This document shows positions 1 to 10,172 of a stretch of 64,000 nt of DNA, in pieces; the stretch's first letter is position 1; every line of letters starts with the position of its first letter. Made by a program: the position numbers and the translations under genes. The notes beneath the pieces are model-generated. The model did not search any database. It was not told where the DNA came from and saw nothing but the letters and a program-made list of their open reading frames with translations. This stretch comes from Pochonia chlamydosporia 170 (Eukaryota; Ascomycota; Sordariomycetes; Hypocreales; Clavicipitaceae), in assembly GCF_001653235.2 (NCBI RefSeq), contig NC_035790.1:1116001-1180000 (forward strand). Direction: 5' to 3'.

Positions 1-3000
1 CATCTAGTTTGACTTTCCAAGTAGGGTTCCAGGTCCAACATCTCCTTTCTCGATGTCGCCTGATTTCCCACATCTAGTTCGCGGCGGGTATGATACTACT
101 CGGTTATTCTATTCTTGAACGACTGCGTATCCAAAATTGGAAACAATGATGTTGTGCGTTGATGCTCCAGGCGCGCACTACCCACCCAACGCGATAGCTT
201 TGTTGCGTCGTTCGTCACATTCAACCCGCTCATAATAAATTGCCTGCTTCCACTGGTGAATATGTCCTCTAATCACAGCCCTCCAGTCTCAGGGGAATCG
301 TCGATTCAAGCGCCCCCATTTGACGCCGAGTGACGGGTGCTGCCGTCACGGGCCGTTTGACATGGGCGGCGGCAGATTGTGTAATGTGATTCGTCCCCGG
401 ACTCAGCCATGACGGAGAGCTTCACTCTCACAAGGCTCTCCAGACTCCATACAAATAATGGCCTATTTAGCTAAGGTTGGAAAGATGATAATTAGCCCAA
501 ATTCTTGAAACGTGCTTCAGAGTTGTTCGAAATGCTCATTCTTTTGCGAATTGAGTCGTCTGGTGACCATGGGCCTACCCGGCATTAGAGCTGTCGAATC
601 AACTTACTCGACATCCCACTTGGCCATCTTGGTAAACACGCTATGGAGCTGAACAACTTGTCCTTGAAGGCAATATATCCTTCGCACCGTCGGTTAAAGG
701 AATTATCGCTTCGTACTTGCCAATTTCACTCCAGTCCTCGATAAGGGGAGAAAATCACATCGGACAAGTCGGGGTCAAGAGAGCGACAGAACCCTCAGTG
801 ATAACAGCCAGACAGTCTTCTTCACAGACGTATGTGTATATATACCTCTACTCCAAGATGCGGACAGTTTTCCTTTTTAGTATCTGTTTCGGCATGGTAT
901 GGTCAGGCAGAATCAGGCGACTATTGAAATGGCTGAGGAATTTCTCGTTCTAAGCTAGAAGGGCTTGAATGTGTCTGCATGTTAAAAATGGGTGAGTGTC
1001 TTTGCTCCTGAGTAGAACATGCATTGTGTCCAAAAGGTATATGACTGCTAACGGAACATACCTGTCCAAGAGCCACATCATTCGTCACAAAAAGGTTCTC
1101 TCCTCTCGAGACGGCCACTGGCTGTGACCTTGAACCCAGCATAAAGTGTTGGTTGTATCAACACTTCATGTCGTTTCATTTCCTTGGTCGCGTTTTCTAC
1201 CCAGGAATAAACCCCTTACGACATTCAACATCAACTAAGTTTCATCAGTGAGAATAGCAGTTCTCCACCTTGCGCCAGATTGACGAGATATCCGGGCGAC
1301 GCCGTGCAGTATATTTGGCAGTCGCTTGTGGTATACAGCATGAACCCTTTCGCAAGCATATAAGCCGTCGTCTTCAGACCGAGATGACCAACTCAGTGGT
1401 TGAGTGAAGTTTTCTTGAAGTCGTGATGCTTTATCACTGCAGTTCATAGCTGTTGGGGCGCTTTTAAACTTTCACTATATCGCAACCGCTAAATTGATTG
1501 TATCAAGGTCGGTGTGACCCCTGAACGACGACCATCCACGACTTGGCACGACTAGATAAGCCCTCGATGGGTGTGTGAGAGGAACCGAAGTATGCCTTAA
1601 TCCGCGAATCTTGGTTTATTGGGTGAGTCCAGCATAATTCGATCCCCATCTCATATTCTCAGCCCTTGTCTCGATGGTCTTCATGCTGTTGCTGATGTCC
1701 TGCGTGCTGGCAGGCCTGCACAATGAGATCCAAGTGGCAATGAAATTGACAATGGCAGGAGTCCCATGCCATATACTGCATATGCTGGTTGCATGTACCT
1801 GATCAGTTAGCCGGATGTCACCCCGTGGTGTATTCAATCTATTGTGATCGGACTCACTCATCTCTAAGTGGTATGATTACATTAGTTTGAGCACAAACAG
1901 CAAACAGTCAGGCTCATTCTGTTTCGGCTGGGCTCCAATGGACCACTCTTGGTCACCAACGAGCAGTCATTTCTTGAAAACACTAGCCAACATAGCACTC
2001 GGTCCTTATCAGCGACTATAGCGTTGAGCGTCTCGTCAAATTCTTGACCTTCCCTGGTGCAGGTCCGCCTGACATTCAACCTACACAGCTTGGGGCAGGC
2101 TTCACTGGACCCCTGGTCAACATTGCTGTTTCCGCCACCAACACCCAAAGCTTCTGTCAAACTGACGGCTTGTTGTTAGCGGTCGAGAATGGCGTCAGGT
2201 CAGGGATTCACACCACGGCGTTTGATCATGCAGAACAACTTAGCGACCAACGCGCTGCATGTTTCTACGAACGAATAAACTCGAGATGGATTAACCGATG
2301 AGGATCCATGGCGAAGCGTGGCCTCATATGAGAGGATGACGGCATTATTAATGGTGGGAGGGTCTGGATATCAAGCCGAGACTGGCTGATGGCTCGTCGG
2401 GCATCAGTTGAGTGAAAGAACATGAAGCTGGCTCCCAAGACTTACTATACATCACTTTGATGCAGATGGGCTGTCGAGAACTACCCAATGGACACAAGAT
2501 TCGCCCGTGGCCATCATTTCCATCACAACATACGCTCGACCTTGTGAGCGAATGTCCGTTCGATGCATTGAACAGCTGAATGGTTTTACTGTCTAATCAT
2601 CCCATAGTATGTATGATGGCGAGACGGCCTGCCACTTTACGACAGGGTCTAAATTCGCTCAGTGTTGGTTGGCCACTTGCCTGTTGTCTGCATCCATGGC
2701 AAGCAATGATTGATTAGTCTGGTGGGGATGTGCAGCGAGGGCTTTTGAGCGACCAACAATGAAGTTCTGGGGAATGGAACACTTGGCCAACACGGGCAAG
2801 CAGCCGTCGGTTCCAAATCTCTGTTTGGTGAACGCGCCTCATTTACGGGCGTAAGCGATAAGATGAGTCTTGTGAATTCGGATCAAAAGCCTCAAATGGC
2901 AAATGGCTTCGACTGGTATGATGGCGTGGACGACTTTTCGCTTGTTGGTCAATGAGCGCCAAAGGATTCAATCAGCGTGTGTGTGGCGCTTAGACAGGGA

Positions 3001-3638
3001 TCAAAATGGGAAGGTTGGATTTTGATTGCCAGTCCAACGGTATCTGAGGCGGCACCATGGTACACTGGCGAGGGTTCTGGCATGTCCTTCGTGCAGAACA
3101 GATGCATGAAGGTCTTTTTCGACGGTGTGAAACCAAAATCCCAAACTTATGAAAGGAACGACAGAAAAGGCGGACAAAGACTAGAGTCTCACGTACCGCG
3201 CGGCCAATTTGGTGAAATGGTGACATCCAGTCCTTGGCCTGGGGAAAAGAGAATTTGGGGAGATTGAGGAGAAATGATGCTTCACGAACCGCGCAGCGAG
3301 TGTGGTGGGCTGGCAGAAATGGCCATTCGGTCAGATCGTGGGCAATCGTGAGCCACAGCAAGGGTCAGCTTGAGCAACGTTAGCCGCCTTGAAGATTGGC
3401 CAATGTCACGAGAAGGATGCATCGAACCTAGAGGGTTGGTCAGCCACGCGCGCATGCAAAGCATTTCCGCACAAAGACGATGATTTTGAATTATACCGTT
3501 GTGGATGCGGCCTTCAAAAGGGTCAGCGGTACGATCCCCATGAGAATTGAATGGCGGAGGTAATGTGTTTTGGTAGGTCTGGCAGGTTGAGGAGATCTGG
3601 TGTTGCAGGGGAGGGTGAGACGAAAGTGGGAAGAAGGC

Positions 3639-3662
3639 GAGGAGGGAGACGAGGAGGGAGAC
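3639..3662. repeat. 12-bp tandem duplication
   Basis: The unit gaggagggagac occurs twice head to tail, followed by a partial third copy. It is a simple purine-rich slippage repeat with no visible function. Confidence 0.85.
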
Positions 3663-4180
3663 GAGCCAGGCGGCAATCAACCTTCGAAATCAATTGATGA
3701 CTGGAGGTGGTTGTTGTTGCCTTTGGGAAGGTGCGATGATGCGGCCTCTTGACAACTTGACAAGACGAAACTAGGACTTCGACTTACTTGACCAACTTCC
3801 CGACGGCCAATGCAAGAGACCGGTATTTGGACCAAAGAAAAAAAAGGATAAAGAGCCAACACCTCCCACGAAAGCAACCTCATTCGATCATATTTTCGGC
3901 TGTGCCAAAAACTCAAGATCCATATACTCTCCTCCACAATTCTCTGTTTCTTTCTCCGTCAGGGCAACTTCTCTTCAAGTCAAAGCTAGGCTGCATTGAT
4001 TTTCGCCCACTTGGCAAATAAGTCTCCAACAAAGATCCTTTAGTTTTACACCATCATCACCCTCTTCTCGGCAATCTGTCTCCAGTTTTCCTATAGAAAC
4101 TCTGCACACGGCCTCGCCCGTCAACGTTGGCTCGGACACCAGTGATATTCTCCGTCTGCTGCTGGTCACGGCCCTCTGTT

Positions 4181-4216
4181 ACACACAGCAAAACACACAG
4201 CAAAACACACAGCAAA
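4181..4216. repeat. 12-bp tandem repeat, three perfect copies
   Basis: The unit acacacagcaaa is repeated three times without mismatch. It lies in the C/T/A-rich stretch upstream of the 5428 gene, probably in promoter or leader DNA. It is a likely length-polymorphic minisatellite. Confidence 0.9.
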
Positions 4217-5427
4217 ACTCACCAACACCCTCCAATCGGCTCTCGGCTGCTCGTGTCATATCCGCGGAGAGCTTGCGAGTGGTTTACGACAAATCTGAAA
4301 ACCACGCGATCTAGGCAATCTGTCTCGGTCTATTTGAAAACTGGTCCATCCAACCAGAGTTGGCCATTGCCTCTTTTCCTCTCAGCATCGTCATCGGCAA
4401 ATACCATCGAGTCTTGCTTGCTGTGTTGACGCCTTCCCAAAGGCTTGTCCTAGGCCAGTTGTTGACATCCAATAGGAATCCAAGAGCAGGGTCACAAAGC
4501 TTCACAACCGTCACGTCTCTTCGCCGAATCACATTTGTCGCGTGCAACTCAAGGGCCCTGAAGAGCGTTAGATCTCTCGGCAACAGCACCCACCCAAGAC
4601 CACGAGGCTTTGCTTCTCTGGCCTGTCAGATCAGCGTGCGTGACGAAGAGGATCAGACACTGTGGTTCCATCACCTGCCGAAGAAAGTGTCTGGTCTCTG
4701 GTCTCTGAACCAGCTTGACGGAGGCTCATCCCAGAACAGTCTGTCAGTCAGGATCCGACCACCACCCTTCCATCTCCACCACCCACCCCCCCTTCCCGCT
4801 ACTATCCACACCCTCACCCCTGTCGAGCATCCCAGAGCTGTCCCCGACGCTCTCACTTCTCTCATCACTCTCAACTGCAAGTCCTGGCAACCTGGAAGAG
4901 AACAGAACGAGAGAGCGCTTGACCCAGAAGCACTTCTGGTCTCGTTTGATCCCCACAACATCTAGCCTGTCCATCGTGTCCCTGTCCGCGGCCCCCCTGT
5001 CCTCTATTGGAGATCCTCGTCCAGCCCAGGCAGAGGACCCGTCTGACACCAATAGCCAGTGCGTCGGCGCATATTCAAAACACGCTGTCTTTGCCGCCAG
5101 CAGGACGCCTCACTCTTCCAACCAGCAGTCAAGAATTAGTTCAAAGGACACGCCTGCTTCGAATCATTTTGCACCCCTCGCTCCCAGTCATCTTGTCGTC
5201 GTCTCACTGCCTCACGCTGTTTTCCAGCTTTATAACTAAACGCTCCTCGGCACTACCGCCCACCTCGAAAATCTCCCAGGCTCTCATCAACGCCTTCACT
5301 TCTTGGGTTGCTTCCTTTGGGGTCTTGCCCTGATCGACGACTTCGTTGCGAGCCTACCAAGCTTGGGGCTTGTACTTCAGTTTGGCCGTCTTCCTCCATA
5401 AACTGTCCACCCACTCCCAATTTCACC

Positions 5428-6108
5428 ATGCCTACAACAAAGCCCAAGCTGGAGAAACTCTCCACGCCTGTCACGGCGACATTCCCCTCAGAAATTACGT
5501 CTGCGTCCACGGCCACTCCTCTTTCTGCTTTGAACTTCCATTGCAAGCCAGACCCGGATTTTATCAAGACGCCTATCAGTCCACCATCCGCCTACACGGA
5601 CTTCTTATCGAAAGCAATGGCATTGAACTCGCCGTCCTTGACGTCCGGAGACTCTAGCCCCGATTCAACCAAAAGCAACCCAGAAACTGGAGGGGCTCAT
5701 CGTGCCTCCAAAGACGAAAGATCTTCACCTTCCTCTACGGTTAGCAGCAAACCGTCCCCTCCTGCTACTGCACCGGCGGTACCACCCAGCCCATTCCCGA
5801 CCTCCGCCCCGATGTCTGCTCCGCCTACGGGTGCGGTTTCATTCCCGAGCCTGAAATTACCTCCCAGCCCAGCCATATCCAGTATCGACTCGCCTCTGAG
5901 CGCAAGTACGCTTCGTTCGCCGTTTAGCGCGAGATCTGTTCACTCCGTCTTCGACTGGGATGCAGCATTGAAAGCCAGGTTTTCGGACAAAAAACAGAAA
6001 TCTTCGCGCACCAGTGTTCGACATATCCGGGAAGTTGTCACTCGAACTGTCACTTATACTCCTCGCATGGATCCCGCGCCTAGAGGCAAGAGACGGAAGG
6101 TGGAATGA
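5428..6108 (+). CDS. Conserved-looking hypothetical basic, Ser/Pro-rich protein (226 aa)
   Basis: I do not recognise a named family. The frame starts at the first in-frame ATG, in the good context ttcaccATG, and runs without introns. Residues 1-165 or so are low complexity, rich in Ser, Pro, Thr and Ala, with several SP/TP sites typical of proline-directed phosphorylation. The last 60 residues are different: an FDWDAALKARF segment, then RHIREVVTRTVTYTPRMDP, then a basic GKRRKVE end that could be a nuclear localisation signal. That C-terminal block is the part most likely to be conserved and functional. A nuclear regulatory role is only inference. An AATAAA follows 280 bp after the stop, and the upstream DNA looks like a long leader, as often seen for regulated fungal genes. 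Confidence 0.75.
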   Translation: MPTTKPKLEKLSTPVTATFPSEITSASTATPLSALNFHCKPDPDFIKTPISPPSAYTDFLSKAMALNSPSLTSGDSSPDSTKSNPETGGAHRASKDERSSPSSTVSSKPSPPATAPAVPPSPFPTSAPMSAPPTGAVSFPSLKLPPSPAISSIDSPLSASTLRSPFSARSVHSVFDWDAALKARFSDKKQKSSRTSVRHIREVVTRTVTYTPRMDPAPRGKRRKVE

Positions 6109-6334
6109 AGCACTGCATTTGGAGCTTTGCAGTTCCTATGATTCCAACAGGGTATATCCGACTTATGATGATAGTTACGACGAACTCCTGGCATATGGCT
6201 CCGGGACCAGACGATATGATGTAATCAGATGGGGCACTGGCGGCCCTCCGAACGCTTCCTCAACCTCTCACTTTTCTCTCTTTCTTTGGTCTATTATTAT
6301 TTTTCTTTGCCTGGCAAAGGCTACTTCTATCAAC

Positions 6335-6356
6335 CTCTCTCTCTCTCTCTCTCTCT
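6335..6356. repeat. (CT)11 microsatellite
   Basis: Eleven perfect CT dinucleotides lie in the probable 3' untranslated region of the gene ending at 6108, inside a longer pyrimidine-rich tract. Confidence 0.9.
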
Positions 6357-6386
6357 TTCCCTCTCTCCTTCTCCATTTTGTCGCAA

Positions 6387-6392
6387 AATAAA
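6387..6392 (+). terminator. Putative polyadenylation signal AATAAA
   Basis: An exact AATAAA lies 279 bp after the stop codon of the hypothetical gene ending at 6108, downstream of a pyrimidine-rich tract. Fungal poly(A) signals are loose, so this is only a plausible 3' end. Confidence 0.4.
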
Positions 6393-9300
6393 ATTACTCG
6401 GGGCTTAAATGGATAATCCCAGAGAAACGTGGCTTGTGGCCGGTGGACGCGATATTAATGCTCTGAGCGAGCTACACCTCGACGGTGGCCGTTCTCTTTG
6501 CTCTGGGAAGTTCTTTGGCTCAAAATAACAAAACTCCATTCGCCTAATCCGACGGCTTCTTTCCATTTTCGATACTAGGCAGCGAGGGGGTCAACGAAGG
6601 GGACACTGCCGGGGATATTTGGCACATGCGTGTTGAGGCGGGGAGCTTTCTTTTCGATGGGGGAGTTTGTGGCGTTTCTACAGAGTTTAGTCCTAGCTTA
6701 AGGCTCTTTGTGACCTTGGTCAGGTAACATCGGGATATGTTCGATACCACAGCGCGCGAAGGATGGTTGGAAGTGGGCCAAAGGCAAGGCAACGGGTACG
6801 GCGGGAGGCAGGGCGGGCGCATATAGTGGCGCAAAAACGATATAGGGATGATGTACCGCTAGAATGATAGCAAATGACCCTTGAAAGTCAATGTGCATAA
6901 TTTCACTCAAGAGCAGCTGTGACGGGTGAAAGATAGGAGGGCGTGATGCGCAGGCATATTGGGCCAAGGGCGTAGGAGTTGGAGGTGGAGATGTGAGATA
7001 GGAGCGGTAACGGTAACCAGTGTTCACGGCATGCAGGAGAGTGAATATTACGACCAGTCATGGAGATTGTTTATTTACACGTATTACTGCACAGTTTCTA
7101 GCAGGCCACGCAAGTAGGCCGGCGTAAACTGGGTCATTGCGGGAAGGCCGCATCTCGAACGGCCGTCCCGTCTGTAAGACACGACTAATAGAAAACGATG
7201 TGGCGGATGACTTGCCAGCCTACCTACCTAGGTATCTAGGTACTTTCCTAGGATGACTTGGCCAGCACAGATAGTTGTACAGCCTATTCGCAATTAAAAC
7301 AGGGTCGCGTTCTATCCAGCCGTCCTATGTTGCCCGTGACAAGGACAGGGAACCACATTGCACAAGGAGAGGACTGGACAAGGTGCGTTTGTCTTGCCGC
7401 TCAGTACGGAATTGGAGGGTCATATTGTTCATGCCTGTCTTCTCCGGGGAGATTGTAAGTTACCCTTGCAGATTGTATATTACAGGTTCTTCGAGGAGTT
7501 GTTGCGATTTCATTTCTCGGGGGTACTATTTTGATAGTTGGGCGATTCGCCCGTTGTGTGCGTATGTATGGCGTATGACTGACCTTGGCCGCATTTTGGG
7601 TCGCGAAGACGACGGCAGGACTAGGTGACAGTGTAGGAGACTGGTCGTGCTGCCTGCCGTTCCATACCGTCTTGCTTAGACTGCAGCTGCTGTGCCCAGA
7701 GACGGGCTTTTGTCGATTTTCTCTTGAGGCGAGTCATATCAGGATATCCTCGAATCGGGGCTCTCCTTGTCCGGGACTACTATCACGACCTGTGCAGCCT
7801 AGTTGGTCACGCTGCCTTGGCTAGCAAGCAGCTCGACGCACTTTCACAAGTTTGCCCTCTAGTCACTATCCTTTTCCAGCGCACAGCGACCAAAATCCCC
7901 ATCTGACCCGAGGTATTCTGTCTTTGCAGAACTCTGCCTGCGCACCCTCTATCTCAGAGGTGCAAGTTGCAAAGGCAGGCGTGACGCCAACACCACTACG
8001 CCCACCCCACTACCATTTTCTCCAGATGCCACGCCCTTCCACCCCGCTGCCTGTGGGTCCCCCTCCCGGCCCTCGTCCGTCTGGTTCCCATCCATCAGGT
8101 TCAAACTGGAAAATGGGCAGCTTCTGTCCTCAGCACAGAAAAAGCACCAAGAAAACGTTGGGCGTTTGCGTCTCGTGTATCGCTGTGATTGGAGACCCAA
8201 GCCCCCGGTCCGGGCTACGACCTTTTAAGGCTAGAGCAAGCGTTGTTTTTTTTTTCTCCCTCCCCCGCTAGGACTTTGCACGTAGGGGGGGTTCAACGAC
8301 AATGCAAACAGAGCAGCAGAATAAAATTGGATGTTTCGACACATTTTGGGCGGGGGGGCGTCTGCTTCTAAGCGCCCAGAGAGAGAATGGCTCGGCCCGC
8401 TGATTGGTTAGTGGGCTTATGCCTGTCACCCACCCGAGCTGGTCGGGGGTCGTGATTGGCTGGAGTCTAAGCGCCGTGATGTGGGTGGGCAGCACTGCAC
8501 CCATGCATGTCGCGAAAATGGAAAATGGGTTAAATGGTGGTTTTGTGTCTTTTAGGTTGAGGACACAAAGAAAGTTGGCCGATGGGATCGGGGGTGAGAG
8601 GGCTGTGGAAATGTGTGTTTTTGGTTTCTTGGGACGATGCGCGTCATTTTTGTAGAACGTGGTGATGACGATTTGTTTTTCTCCGTTGGGAACGATGACA
8701 TGGCCATGTGGAAAGAGCGTGAACAGACTCTTTGGCTGTATTCACCTGCTGCAATGGTATGAGAGGGGGGTACTGAGGTGTTTTGGATGGCTGCCTCTTC
8801 ATCAATTGCCGCGCTCAGTTCACGGCCGTGGAGGGTGCGACGGGCGAATATCTGGTGACTTGATGGTTGTGAATGGCCCCTTGTCTTTGTCTTTGGAGGA
8901 TGGGTTTAGCGAACTGGTGGCTTTGAGAGCTCGTGAGACGGTTGGGGGAGGAGTCGGCCTTGTGATCCGAGGGAATGGTTCTATTCCGGTGATATGCGAG
9001 GCGTTTATGCTTGGGGTTGTGAATTAGTGATTTCATAGTTTCTGCGTGACAGCTTTATGTACTAGACTCTATAAGAGAAGATTTGTGTACTATTGAACAA
9101 AGAATACCAATATCTTCAGTTTCAACATATCAGACTCAACAATGTTTCAGCCCCCTCCTCCCCGCAATATACTCGGTATTCACATCCCCAGAAATCACAA
9201 GCATACTCTTCACTCTTATCCCCTCTATTCATTCCAACGTCCAAGCACGTCAACACAGACCGCACATCAGTAACCAAGCTCACAAACCCATCACATCAAC

Positions 9301-10172
9301 AAGCCAGTCATGCCGGCAAATAATCCAGTCACGCCAATTCAAAGCCATGTACCCCCGTCCATATTGCCCCTCGTAAACTATTTCCCACAAAGAACAATGC
9401 CGTATTGGAGCTAACGGTTAGCGGGGTGACGATGACCAGGGTTCCTTGCAGCAGCTTAGCTTTGTCCAGTTCTCTGAACCTGGGAGCCAAGGGGGATTGA
9501 AACAGGCCTCTGAAACGGGCCATCTAGATTTGATACCGTTTCTAAAAATGCATCGTGTAACACCACGAAGCGCAATGGAACATTCTGACACATGGTCCGT
9601 CAATTTGGTGAGTTGTTTTTGTTTGTGATTTTGCTCTTATTGGGAAGGTTGTTTGTTTTTTTGTAGTATGCGTCGTGGAATGAGAGGAGACGACACGACC
9701 ATGGGATGAAACGGACTTGGTGCTTGGTGGTAGGTTCGTGTGGAGTTTTCTGTCTTTGACTGTCATTGGATTGAGGTGGTCGTTTTCAACATGGGGAGTT
9801 TCTGTTTGCAATTGGCACTCCCCTTCTTCTTTGATTGAGATTTTTTGTGGATTGTCAAGGTCAAGAGACGTGTGTATGTACTTTGGTAAGTCAGAAAACC
9901 AAGGTTTGACTTCTGCAACGCCTTGCTTGGCTAGTTACTATTCCATTTCTCGGCCGCCTTGCATTGGTCAACTCCACTTCCTTGAGGAGTTGTCAACTTG
10001 CGCTGCCACAATATGTGCACTGCCTCCCGTGAAAACTCTTGCATATGTTGAATTGTCGTTATCGACATTCACATGCATTGAATTACACAAGACTATATCC
10101 AATGATGGGTTGTGCATTGCCACGGTCAGCTCGTCACAAGGGTGTTTTGTGCTTAGTATTGCCCTTTTCTCT
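6393..10172. other. Intergenic region, no recognised gene
   Basis: Open frames here are short (at most about 140 codons before the FAN1 antisense overlap) and do not resemble known proteins. Overlapping minus-strand frames at 6544-7027 are Pro-rich and look like chance. A CCTACCTACCTAGGTATCTAGG-type tract near 7218-7245 is a short CTAG/ACCT-rich repeat. A run of ten T lies near 8246. Nothing else stands out. Confidence 0.5.

Larger units (their letters stand above)
1..5427. other. Region without recognised gene; right part probably 5' leader/promoter of the 5428 gene
   Basis: Only short open frames (under about 130 codons) occur up to roughly 4.3 kb and none resembles a known protein. Four short minus-strand frames lie in series at 2160-1882, 1861-1616, 1447-1235 and 1142-921, but I could not join them by splice sites into a protein. 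From about 3.9 to 5.4 kb the plus strand is rich in C and T, with many CTC, CCA and TCC words. This is the usual look of a long fungal 5' leader and promoter. A 12-bp tandem repeat sits at 4181-4216 and a 12-bp duplication at 3639-3662. No tRNA, 5S rRNA or transposase was recognised. Confidence 0.5.

Noticed and set aside
858..953. Signal-peptide-like MRTVFLFSICFGMVWSG frame
   Set aside because: It stops after 31 residues, with no donor site leading to a further exon.
1684..1803. Hydrophobic start MLLLMSCVLAGL
   Set aside because: Only about 39 codons before a stop, and the following sequence is not consistent with a secreted protein.
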